A stretch of DNA of 64,000 bases from Aliarcobacter sp. (GTDB lineage Bacteria > Campylobacterota > Campylobacteria > Campylobacterales > Arcobacteraceae): assembly GCA_028689025.1 (NCBI GenBank), contig JAQTXA010000001.1, positions 248,001 to 312,000 on the forward strand. Direction: 5' to 3'. This document shows, piece after piece, positions 26,839 through 34,896 of the stretch (the first letter of the stretch is position 1; each line of letters begins with the position of its first letter). Both the position numbers and the translations under genes were made by a program. Below the pieces are notes generated by a model. The model searched no databases. It had not been told where the DNA came from and saw only the letters and a program-made list of their open reading frames with translations.

Positions 26839-27942
26839 TTAAGCCTTTTTCATCTTGATTTTGCTTATAAGCCCAACAACACCTGCTGGAAGATATAAAG
26901 TTACAACTACAAATAATCCACCCAAAGCATATAACCAAACTTCAGGAAGTGCAGAAGTAAAATATGTACTTGCAAAACTCACAATCATAGCTCCAATAAT
27001 CGCGCCATACAGAGTTCCCCTTCCTCCAATAGCAACCCAAATTACCAACTCAATAGAAAATAGTGGACTAAATACATTTGGATTTATGATTGCAACTTGT
27101 GGCACATATAAAGCTCCTGCGATTCCTGCAAGAACTGCTGAAACCACAAAAATAAAAAGTTTATATTGCTCAACTTTATAACCCAAAAATCTCACCCTAC
27201 TTTCAGCATCTCTTATTGAAATTACAACTCGCCCAAGTCTTGAGTTTATGATGAATCTGCAAACTAAATATCCTAAAACCAAAGCAAAAAAAGTGATTAT
27301 CAAAAGCCCTACTCTTGTGCTATCAGCTGATAAATCAAAACCTAAAATATCTTTGAAGTCTGTCAAACCATTGTTTCCACCAAAACCCATATCATTTCTA
27401 AAAAATGCCAACATTAGTGCATAAGTTAAAGCCTGAGTTATAATAGATAAATAAACTCCCGTTACCCTACTTCTAAAAGCAAACCAACCAAAAATAAATG
27501 CCAAAATTGCTGGAACTATCATCACCATTAAAATTGCAAATAGTGGATTATCAAAACCCATCCAAAACCAAGGAAGTTCTTTTAGGTTCATAAATACCAT
27601 AAAATCTGGAAGATCAGGATTTCCATAAACTCCTCTATCTCCGATTTGACGCATTAAATACATGGCAAAGGCATATCCACCAAGTGCAAAAAAAGCCCCA
27701 TGACCAAGTGACAAAATTCCTAAATATCCCCAAACCAAATCCAAAGCCAATGCCAAAAGTGCAAAAGCTAAATATTTTCCCAAAATCGTAACTGTAAAAG
27801 TTGAGATATGAAAAATCGAACTCTCAGGAATAAACAAGTTACAAAAAGCAACCACAAACACTACAATACTCAAAGATGATAAAACTATTTTTCCACCTTT
27901 GTCATTTTCTAGAATTTTAAAAATTATTGATTTATTTTCCAT
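26839..27942 (-). CDS. urtC: Urea ABC transporter permease UrtC
   Basis: 367 residues with about ten hydrophobic helices. Family landmarks are LALDLVWGYLGILSLGHGAFFALGGYA (near residues 61-87) and the EAA-type loop SIRDAESRVRFLGY. Length is typical of UrtC, longer than LivM. Three bases separate it from urtB. Confidence 0.93.
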   Translation of the reverse strand: MENKSIIFKILENDKGGKIVLSSLSIVVFVVAFCNLFIPESSIFHISTFTVTILGKYLAFALLALALDLVWGYLGILSLGHGAFFALGGYAFAMYLMRQIGDRGVYGNPDLPDFMVFMNLKELPWFWMGFDNPLFAILMVMIVPAILAFIFGWFAFRSRVTGVYLSIITQALTYALMLAFFRNDMGFGGNNGLTDFKDILGFDLSADSTRVGLLIITFFALVLGYLVCRFIINSRLGRVVISIRDAESRVRFLGYKVEQYKLFIFVVSAVLAGIAGALYVPQVAIINPNVFSPLFSIELVIWVAIGGRGTLYGAIIGAMIVSFASTYFTSALPEVWLYALGGLFVVVTLYLPAGVVGLISKIKMKKA

Positions 27943-27945
27943 CTC

Positions 27946-29526
27946 TTAATCCTGTGCATCTCGACCTTTTTGAGGAAATAATCCTCTAGGTCTTTTTTGT
28001 ATAAATAAAATAATAAATACCAATATGATAACTTTTGCCAAAATCGCACCTGCTAGTGGTTCAATAAATTTATTTATTTCCCCAAGTGAAAAGGCAGCGA
28101 TTAGCGTTCCCCATAAATTTCCAACTCCACCAAAAACAACAACCATAAATGAATCTACAATGTACGCTTGCCCTAAATTTGGCCCAACATTTGTAAGCTG
28201 AGAAAGTGCAACTCCTGCAACTCCCGCGATTCCTGAACCAATACCAAAAGTTATGGCATCAATCTTGCTTGATTGAATTCCCATGGCTCTGGCTATTGGT
28301 CTATTTTGTGAAACAGCTCGAACTTTTAGTCCTAAAGATGTTTTTTTCATCACATATAAAATGGCAAAAAACACTATAAAAGCAAAAATCACAACGTACA
28401 ATCTATTGTAAGTTAAAGATAAAGCTCCATTTATTTCCCAAGCTCCACTCATCCAAGATGGTGTTTTTACCTCTTGGTTTAGTGGAGAAAATATTGTTCG
28501 CACCACTTGTTGTAAAATCAAACTTATCCCAAAAGTTGCTAATAGTGTTTCAAGTGGTCTGCCATAAAGGTGACGAATTACCAATCTTTCAATGGCAATT
28601 CCCACCAATCCACTCACGATAAACGCAGCAGGAATAGCGATGATTACAGAATACTCAATCATATTTGGCATTAATTGTTGGATTGTATAAGTTGTATACG
28701 CTCCAATCATTATTAATTCCCCATGAGCCATGTTTATTACTTTCATAACTCCAAAAGTAATAGCTAAACCAATGGCAGCTAAAAGTAAAACCGAACCTTG
28801 AGAAAGTCCAAAAAATGCAGTTTCTATAAATGAATAAAAAGTTTTACTTGTTTCGATTTCATTTAGGGCATTTTTAACTGCAAGTTTTACTTTTTCATCA
28901 CTTGAATCTTTTAAACCATTTAAAGTTTCTAAAGATTTAGAAGATAAAAAACCACCAAGTTCAGCGATTGCATCAAGTTGCTCTTGACCTGTTAAAAACT
29001 TTGCCTTTAAGTTTGCATTTGCTTCAAGTAAAATATCTTTTATTGAAGACTTTTTTTCTGTTTTTAAGGCTTCAACTATTATCTCTTTATCTTGTTCGTC
29101 AAGATTTTCTAGGATATTTTTTGCAGCATTTAATCTTTTATCACTATTTTTTGAGAAAAGATTTATCTTTGCAAGACTTGCTTTTATAACACTTCTTAAT
29201 TTATTATTTATCTTTATTTTTGAATAATCATCTTCATTTGGATTTCCAATAGAGTTATTTGTAAACAAAGATTTAAAACTATTATCTTTTTCTAAAAGTA
29301 CAATTTCATTAGTTTGATTTTGAAAATATAAATTTCCCAAAAGCATACTTTGTAATAAAATCTCTAATTTTTCTTCATCTTTATAATTTATTATTAACTC
29401 ATTTAAAACTTCTTCTTTTACTTTAAAACTGTTGTCTGATAATTTGCTAGATAATTCTTCAAAGTTTGAAGCGAAAGAGAATGAGAAAATCAATAAATTA
29501 AGGAGTATTATTTTTAAAATATTCAT
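27946..29526 (-). CDS. urtB: Urea ABC transporter permease UrtB, long form
   Basis: 526 residues. A signal sequence (1-19) and an exported helical region of about 210 residues precede the LivH-like permease (ITFGVMKVINMAHGELIMIGAY near 255-280; AVSQNRPIARAMGI). The extra N-terminal region is usual for UrtB and separates it from amino-acid permeases of about 300 residues. AAGGA precedes the ATG, downstream of a hairpin that lies between urtA and urtB. Confidence 0.93.
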   Translation of the reverse strand: MNILKIILLNLLIFSFSFASNFEELSSKLSDNSFKVKEEVLNELIINYKDEEKLEILLQSMLLGNLYFQNQTNEIVLLEKDNSFKSLFTNNSIGNPNEDDYSKIKINNKLRSVIKASLAKINLFSKNSDKRLNAAKNILENLDEQDKEIIVEALKTEKKSSIKDILLEANANLKAKFLTGQEQLDAIAELGGFLSSKSLETLNGLKDSSDEKVKLAVKNALNEIETSKTFYSFIETAFFGLSQGSVLLLAAIGLAITFGVMKVINMAHGELIMIGAYTTYTIQQLMPNMIEYSVIIAIPAAFIVSGLVGIAIERLVIRHLYGRPLETLLATFGISLILQQVVRTIFSPLNQEVKTPSWMSGAWEINGALSLTYNRLYVVIFAFIVFFAILYVMKKTSLGLKVRAVSQNRPIARAMGIQSSKIDAITFGIGSGIAGVAGVALSQLTNVGPNLGQAYIVDSFMVVVFGGVGNLWGTLIAAFSLGEINKFIEPLAGAILAKVIILVFIILFIQKRPRGLFPQKGRDAQD

Positions 29527-29542
29527 TTTTATTTCCTTAAAG

Positions 29543-29571
29543 AAATATGGAAGAAGAGCTCTTCCATATTT
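29543..29571 (-). terminator. Hairpin between urtA and urtB
   Basis: A perfect 12-bp stem, AAATATGGAAGA with TCTTCCATATTT, around a 5-base loop, lies just after the urtA stop and is followed by TTTCTTT in the direction of transcription. It probably lets only part of transcription continue, or protects the urtA mRNA end, so that the binding protein is made in excess. Confidence 0.7.
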
Positions 29572-29577
29572 TAGTTT

Positions 29578-30849
29578 TTATTTAGTACCTACACATTTTT
29601 TAGTAACTGTGTTGTAGCTTCCACAATTAACTGGTTTTGTCCAATCAGAGATTAAATCTTTTGATCCTGGTAAGAAATCAGACCAAGCATCACCTGCAAT
29701 CTCTTTTGTTGAAGAAACAGTTTCAAATTGTCCATCTTCTTGAATCTCACCGATTAATACAGGTTTTGTAATGTGGTGATTTTTAAGCATAGTTGCAGTT
29801 CCACCTGTTAAGTTTGGAACACTTAAACCAATAATCGCATCACTAACTTTTGAAACATCTGTAGTTCCAGCTTTTTCAACAGCTTTTACCCATAGATTAA
29901 ATCCGATGTATGTAGCTTCCATTGGGTCATTTGTAACTCTTTTGTCATCTTTGATAAATTTGTGCCATGTTGAAATGAAATCTTTGTTAATTTTTGTATC
30001 AGCACTTTCGAAATAATTCCATGCAGCTAAGTGTCCAACAAGTGGTTTTGTATCAATTCCTGAAAGTTCTTCTTCACCAACTGAGAAAGCAATAACTGGA
30101 ATATCTTCAGCTTTTACACCTTGGTTTCCTAACTCTTTATAAAATGGAATATTTGCATCTCCATTGATAGTTGAAACAACTGCTGTTTTAACTCCAGTTG
30201 AACCGAATTTTTTAATATCAGATACGATTGATTGCCAATCAGAGTGACCAAATGGCGTATAATTAATCATAATATCTTCTTTTTTAATACCTTTTGAGAT
30301 TAAATAAGCTTCTAAGATTTTGTTTGTAGTTCGGGGATACACATAGTCAGTTCCTGCAAGTACAAATCTTTTTACACCCATCTCTTTCATTAGATAATCA
30401 ACAGCTGGAATTGCTTGTTGGTTTGGCGCAGCACCTGTATAAAATACATTTTTACTTGATTCTTCACCCTCATATTGAACAGGGTAAAATAGTAAACCAT
30501 TTAACTCTTCAACAACTGGAAGAACTGATTTTCTTGAAACTGATGTCCAACAACCAAATGTAACATCAACTTTATCTTGTGTTAAAAGTCCTCTCATTTT
30601 TTCAGCAAAAAGTGGCCAGTTTGAAGCAGGGTCAACAACCACAGGTTCAATTTTTTTACCTAAGATTCCACCTTTTTTATTTTGCTCATCAATCAACATT
30701 AAAACAGTATCTTTTAGTGTTGTTTCAGAAATAGCCATAGTTCCAGATAAAGAGTGTAAAACCCCAACTTTGATAGTATCAGCAGCATGAACTAACATTC
30801 CACCAAGTAATGCAGAAGTAACAATTGCTTTTGCAAATAATCTTTTCAT
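29578..30849 (-). CDS. urtA: Urea ABC transporter substrate-binding protein UrtA
   Basis: 423 residues with signal peptide (1-22, ending LVHA). The mature protein begins DTIKVGVLHSLSGTMAISET, typical of UrtA/amidase-type binding proteins, and contains VGCWTSVSRKSVLPVVEE-like and VLAGTDYVYPRT segments. AAGGAG lies before the ATG. As the first gene of urtABCDE it binds urea in the periplasm. A TATACT box lies at 30891-30896 on the minus strand. Confidence 0.94.
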   Translation of the reverse strand: MKRLFAKAIVTSALLGGMLVHAADTIKVGVLHSLSGTMAISETTLKDTVLMLIDEQNKKGGILGKKIEPVVVDPASNWPLFAEKMRGLLTQDKVDVTFGCWTSVSRKSVLPVVEELNGLLFYPVQYEGEESSKNVFYTGAAPNQQAIPAVDYLMKEMGVKRFVLAGTDYVYPRTTNKILEAYLISKGIKKEDIMINYTPFGHSDWQSIVSDIKKFGSTGVKTAVVSTINGDANIPFYKELGNQGVKAEDIPVIAFSVGEEELSGIDTKPLVGHLAAWNYFESADTKINKDFISTWHKFIKDDKRVTNDPMEATYIGFNLWVKAVEKAGTTDVSKVSDAIIGLSVPNLTGGTATMLKNHHITKPVLIGEIQEDGQFETVSSTKEIAGDAWSDFLPGSKDLISDWTKPVNCGSYNTVTKKCVGTK

Positions 30850-30904
30850 AAAATCTCCTTTTAGTTTAAGTCCTTTTGACTTCTAAGCGAAGTATAAAAT
30901 AGAA

Positions 30905-30921
30905 GTGTTGTTTAAGTGTTG
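30905..30921 (-). promoter_or_regulatory. Tandem GTGTTG motif upstream of urtA
   Basis: GTGTTG occurs twice on the plus strand, starts 11 bases apart, with the near-copy GTGTTA 12 bases on. It begins 9 bases upstream of the likely urtA -10 box (30891-30896) and so covers the -35 region. The same doublet lies upstream of ureD. A shared activator or repressor site is inferred. Confidence 0.45.
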
Positions 30922-31038
30922 CTTTTGGTGTTAGTTTGGAATGGTTGGTGTATAGAATTTAGACAGTAGAAATTTATAAATTAATTAATGTTAAAAACAA
31001 AAATATTAAAAAAATAAACTATTACTTATATATTTTAA

Positions 31039-31728
31039 TCAATAATTTATTGTTGAATCATTTTTTATAATAATTTCTTCACAATTACAATCTTTAAAAT
31101 AATCTTTTAGACAATCATAAAGTTTTCTAGAATATTCACTACATTCATAATTTTCTTTATTTTTTATAATTTCAAAATTTTTAGTAAAAGACATTTTAAG
31201 TATTAATAAACCGAGATTTGAAAATCTATTCAAAGAAATACTAATAATTTCTTTTTTCTTATAATGATTTACACGTATTTTAGGATTCTTTTTATCGATG
31301 AAATTATCTTTAAATAAACAATAAAATATTTTAAAATCATCTTCTGATAATGTATTTATATTATAATAAAGTTTCTTTTCATAATAATCCAAATCATTAT
31401 TCTTAATATATTGCTCTGTTAAATAACTCATAACATATAATTGTAAGTTATCATTTAAATCTATAATTTTACTTACTGTTTCTGCAAAAAAAGGTTTTAC
31501 TTTATCATCTAAATTATTTATAAATTGAATTTTTTCTTGTTCTGTTTTTTTATTTAAAGTATTAAAAAAATTGTTAATTTTACTTTTTATTAATTCATTT
31601 TTTATAATTACAATAGGCTTAATAAATTCATTATCTAAAAGAATCTCTTTTGTAACACTTATTAATGGTAATATCATAGTGTTTACACTTTCAATTAAAA
31701 CTTCTTTTGTAGTTTCAGAATAAGTCAT
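31039..31728 (-). CDS. Unknown protein, 229 residues
   Basis: Soluble and mostly helical, very rich in Lys, Asn and Ile, with Cys near the C-terminus (YECSEYSRKLYDCLKDYFKDCNCEE). No signal peptide, membrane helix or known motif seen. It lies upstream of urtA in an accessory patch with RhuM-type and toxin-antitoxin genes. Base composition is more AT-rich than its neighbours, which would fit recent acquisition. Confidence 0.6.
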   Translation of the reverse strand: MTYSETTKEVLIESVNTMILPLISVTKEILLDNEFIKPIVIIKNELIKSKINNFFNTLNKKTEQEKIQFINNLDDKVKPFFAETVSKIIDLNDNLQLYVMSYLTEQYIKNNDLDYYEKKLYYNINTLSEDDFKIFYCLFKDNFIDKKNPKIRVNHYKKKEIISISLNRFSNLGLLILKMSFTKNFEIIKNKENYECSEYSRKLYDCLKDYFKDCNCEEIIIKNDSTINY

Positions 31729-31941
31729 TATTTCCTCTTTTTATCTATAATTTTGTTTTTCTTCGTTCTCAAGCTCTCAAGTGGAATGTATATTTTAATT
31801 TCAATAAATTTAATTCCTCAATTTTAGCCAAAAGTACATTCTTATTTAAATAAAATGTAAAAAAATAACAATTTGCAATATTTTTAAAGCAAAATTAATT
31901 TTTTTGATAAAGTTATAAAACAACTTTTCAAAGGTGATTTT

Positions 31942-32808
31942 ATGGATAATATTTCAAATATTGTACTTTACAATGATGGAGAATTAGAACTAAAAGTTTC
32001 TGTAAATGAAGAAACAATTTGGCTTACACAAAAGCAACTATCAGAGCTTTTTGATGTAACCAAACAAAATATAAGTTTACATATCAACAATATTTTTAAA
32101 GATAAAGAACTTAATGCAAATTCAACTGTCAAGTTTTTCTTGATAGTTCAAAAAGAAGGGAATAGAGAGATTCAAAGAAATATTGAACACTATAATCTTG
32201 ATATGATTATATCAATAGGATATAGAGTAAACTCAATTACAGCTACAAAATTCCGTCAATGGGCAACATCTATTTTAAAAAATTACATTAAAAATGGCTA
32301 TGTAATAAATGCAGATAAAATCACTAATGAAAGATTTGTAAATTTAGAAAATGATGTAAATATTTTAAAATCTCAAATGAATGATGTCAAATCACTTATA
32401 AAAAATAATACTTTAGAAACAACTCAAGGCATTTTCTATGATGGTCAAATTTATGACTCTTATAGTTTTATTTCTGATTTATTGAGAAGTGCAAAAAGTG
32501 AAATTATCTTAATAGATAACTATATTGATGATACCATTTTGACTCTATTTTTAAAAATTCCAAATATAAAAGTAACTATCTATACAAATACTATTTCAAA
32601 GCAATTAAAACTAGATTTTGAGAAATATTCAAAACAATATGATAATATCACATTAAAAATATTCCCAAATTCCCATGATAGATTTTTAATTTTAGATAAT
32701 AAAGAGATTTATCATATTGGTGCTAGTTTGAAGGATTTGGGTAAAAAATGGTTTGCTTTTTCTAAGATAAATTTGGAAATATCAGAGTTATTAGAAAAAC
32801 TAAAATAA
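31942..32808 (+). CDS. RhuM-type protein with C-terminal PLD-like domain
   Basis: 288 residues. The first 120 match RhuM/virulence-protein N-termini: ETIWLTQKQLSELFDVTKQ, HYNLDMIISIGYRVNS and FRQWATSILKNYI. From about residue 163 the protein shares its domain with the ORF6N gene at 23417: EIILIDNYID, SKQLKLDF, HDRFLILD and LGASLKDLGKKWFAFSK. The HKD-like His-x-Arg-x4-Asp motif points to a PLD-type fold. AAGGTGA precedes the ATG. It stands 52 bases upstream of ccdAB. Function unknown. Confidence 0.8.
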   Translation: MDNISNIVLYNDGELELKVSVNEETIWLTQKQLSELFDVTKQNISLHINNIFKDKELNANSTVKFFLIVQKEGNREIQRNIEHYNLDMIISIGYRVNSITATKFRQWATSILKNYIKNGYVINADKITNERFVNLENDVNILKSQMNDVKSLIKNNTLETTQGIFYDGQIYDSYSFISDLLRSAKSEIILIDNYIDDTILTLFLKIPNIKVTIYTNTISKQLKLDFEKYSKQYDNITLKIFPNSHDRFLILDNKEIYHIGASLKDLGKKWFAFSKINLEISELLEKLK

Positions 32809-32832
32809 CAACAGAAATAATGTTTTAAAAAG

Positions 32833-32852
32833 TATGGTAAAATATGGTAAAG
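32833..32852 (+). promoter_or_regulatory. Tandem TATGGTAAA repeat before ccdA
   Basis: TATGGTAAAA is followed directly by TATGGTAAAG, just upstream of the ccdA ribosome site AGGAG (32851-32855). CcdA-type antitoxins bind their own promoter, so this is a candidate operator; its position over the leader is close to the start codon. Confidence 0.4.
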
Positions 32853-32860
32853 GAGTTATT

Positions 32861-33103
32861 ATGACAAGAAAAATGACTATAACTTTAGAAGACGAACTAC
32901 TTACAAATCTTGATGAAGTTGCCCTAAAAAGTGGAAAAAAGAAAACTCAAATTATAAGAGAAGCCTTAACAAATTACCTAAATATCTCTTCAAAAGATGA
33001 TAAAAAAAAGCAATGGGAAAAAGAAAATAAGGAAGCAATAGAATCTTATAATAAAATGATAGATGAAGATGGGCTTATTTTAAAACATAGTAGGATATTT
33101 TAA
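32861..33103 (+). CDS. ccdA: CcdA-like ribbon-helix-helix antitoxin
   Basis: 80 residues from ATG at 32861, which has AGGAG five bases upstream; an ATG nine codons earlier lacks one. Residues 1-45 form a ribbon-helix-helix DNA-binding domain (KMTITLEDELLTNLDEVA). The tail WEKENKEAIESYNKMIDEDG matches the CcdA toxin-binding end. It should neutralise the CcdB-like toxin whose gene overlaps its stop (TAATG) and repress the operon. Confidence 0.85.
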   Translation: MTRKMTITLEDELLTNLDEVALKSGKKKTQIIREALTNYLNISSKDDKKKQWEKENKEAIESYNKMIDEDGLILKHSRIF

Positions 33104-33408
33104 TGGCTCAATTTGATGTATATAAAAATGAAAATGAACTAACAAATGAAAAAGTTCCTTATCTTTTGGATATTCAAAATGATATTTTAGATTCTATAAA
33201 CACAAGAGTTGTAATTCCTCTTGTAAAAGATAAAAATGATTTCAAAGGTTTAACAAAAGAGTTTGTTATAGAAAATCAAAAAGTTTATTTGACAACTTCT
33301 CAAATGGGTGCTGTCCATAAAAATGAGCTAAAAACAAAAATTACAACTTTACAAAATCAAAAAGAAGAGATAAAAAACTCTATTGATTTTTTGATTTATG
33401 GATTTTAA
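33103..33408 (+). CDS. ccdB: CcdB-like toxin
   Basis: 101 residues with the CcdB pattern: MAQFDVYKNENE at the start, YLLDIQNDILDSINTRVVIPL in the middle and a helical C-terminus ending NSIDFLIYGF (in CcdB the last residues contact DNA gyrase; here the usual Trp is replaced by Tyr). CcdB poisons gyrase. Gene order and overlap with the antitoxin are typical of a chromosomal type II pair. Confidence 0.82.
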   Translation: MAQFDVYKNENELTNEKVPYLLDIQNDILDSINTRVVIPLVKDKNDFKGLTKEFVIENQKVYLTTSQMGAVHKNELKTKITTLQNQKEEIKNSIDFLIYGF

Positions 33409-33422
33409 AAAGGAAAAAACAA

Positions 33423-33833
33423 ATGATAAAAACACCATTTCTAGCAGTTGATGGAATAATAAAACTATACGATGAAAATGAAAATTTCCAAGGTATTGTT
33501 TTAATTGAAAGATTAAATAGACCTTTAGGAGTTGCCATTCCTGGTGGATTTGTTGATATTGGTGAAACTGTTGAAAACGCAGTTATTCGTGAAATGAAAG
33601 AAGAAACTTCACTTGATATTACGATTGAATCACTTCTTGGAGTTTATTCAGACCCAGCAAGAGATGAAAGATTTCATACAGCATCTATTGTTTATGTTTG
33701 TAAAGCTTATGGAAAACCTATTGCTCAAGATGATGCAAAAGAGGTTTATGTGTATAAACTAGATGAAATTCCACTAGATAAATTGGTTTTTGACCATAAA
33801 AAAATCATTTTAGATTTTTTAGAAAGGGAATAA
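33423..33833 (+). CDS. Nudix hydrolase
   Basis: 136 residues. The Nudix box is complete: GGFVDIGETVENAVIREMKE followed by ET, which coordinates Mg and hydrolyses a nucleoside diphosphate derivative. The short form with SDPARDERFHTASIVYVCKA resembles ADP-ribose pyrophosphatase-like members. Substrate is uncertain. It follows ccdB by 14 bases and may be read from the same transcript. Confidence 0.87.
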   Translation: MIKTPFLAVDGIIKLYDENENFQGIVLIERLNRPLGVAIPGGFVDIGETVENAVIREMKEETSLDITIESLLGVYSDPARDERFHTASIVYVCKAYGKPIAQDDAKEVYVYKLDEIPLDKLVFDHKKIILDFLERE

Positions 33834-33936
33834 CTACATATACTTTTTTATAAATTTAATAAAAAAGAGTCATTTGTGAGTCATTACTATTGTTATAATT
33901 TATAGAAATTATACTTATTTTAAATCGGGATAGATT

Positions 33937-34398
33937 ATGGCAACAGAAAAAAAAAGAATTATATATGTAGATGCAGGTGAAAATGGTAATAAAGAATTTC
34001 AAATTGCATTATATGACCCAGAAATTAATTTAACTTCAATAATTAAACTAATAAATATTACAAATAATCATATAGCAGAAAGATATGCTGTTTTAAATGC
34101 AATAACTTATATTAAATCTAAAACACTTAAAAAAACAGTGATATTATCAGATAATGAGCAGGTTATAAGAGAGGCACATATTGTCAAATTATGTGAAAAA
34201 TATAAAATTAAAATTGCATGGATTCCAAGGGAGATAAATATAATAGCTGATAAAGTTGCAAAACTCCAGCCTACAAAAAAAGATGATATGTTTTACACTT
34301 TGGAATTTATACATGATTTAATTTATCCGCATAAAGTGGAAAATAATCCAGCTAATAAAGAAAAAAAAGTAAATACTCCAAATGAAGTTAAAAAATAA
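33937..34398 (+). CDS. RNase H-fold protein
   Basis: 153 residues. The four acidic positions of RNase HI are visible in order: YVDAGEN, HIAERYAVLNAI, VILSDNEQ and IIADKVAKL. The usual GNP and basic handle region are absent, so it is a divergent family member and may be a nuclease of different substrate or a non-catalytic relative. The main rnhA is expected elsewhere. It closes the accessory patch and ends in a two-way terminator. Confidence 0.65.
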   Translation: MATEKKRIIYVDAGENGNKEFQIALYDPEINLTSIIKLINITNNHIAERYAVLNAITYIKSKTLKKTVILSDNEQVIREAHIVKLCEKYKIKIAWIPREINIIADKVAKLQPTKKDDMFYTLEFIHDLIYPHKVENNPANKEKKVNTPNEVKK

Positions 34399-34422
34399 AA
34401 GACTTAAAAAAAGTCTTTTATT
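34394..34422. terminator. Two-way terminator
   Basis: AATAAAAGACTT (34394-34405) and AAGTCTTTTATT (34411-34422) form a perfect 12-bp stem with an A5 loop, giving U-runs in both directions. It overlaps the stop codons of two convergent genes. Confidence 0.85.
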
Positions 34423-34816
34423 TACACTTCTCATGTAAATCTTTCAACTCTAAATTCAAAGCATTTGAAGAGATATAAACTTCCCACAATGAAATACATA
34501 AAGACAAACACATTGTAAGTAAGCTCAATCCAAATATCTTTTTACCTACGTCATGAAATCCTAGAAAAAGAGAAAACATTGAGATTGTACACATTAGCAT
34601 TGAAACTACTCCAAAAAATTGCATCCATTTTGTAAGTTCCAATCTTTTTTTTAAGTTATCGATTTGTCCTGCAAGTTCTTGTCCACCATGTTCTCGTGCT
34701 TGATGACTGATTGAGCGAATAAGTTGTCCAGTTGTTAAAAAACGGTTTGTATATGCTAAAAGAAGTAGTGAAATAGCTGGGAATAATAGTGCAGGTGTTG
34801 AAATTTCTATTTCCAT
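34418..34816 (-). CDS. DUF2721-family membrane protein
   Basis: 132 residues with three hydrophobic segments (about 8-26, 66-88 and 93-112). The pattern STPALLFPAISLLLLAYTNRF and LIRSISHQAREHGG matches the DUF2721 family, whose role is unknown. It converges on the RNase H-like gene and is followed upstream by the TatD-like gene in the same direction. Confidence 0.8.
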   Translation of the reverse strand: MEIEISTPALLFPAISLLLLAYTNRFLTTGQLIRSISHQAREHGGQELAGQIDNLKKRLELTKWMQFFGVVSMLMCTISMFSLFLGFHDVGKKIFGLSLLTMCLSLCISLWEVYISSNALNLELKDLHEKCK

Positions 34817-34896
34817 AAAAGGCCTTTAATAATTTTAGGCATTGTAACAAAAAAAAGAAAAAGGAAGAAGTGACTTTTCCTTTTCCTCTACTATTA

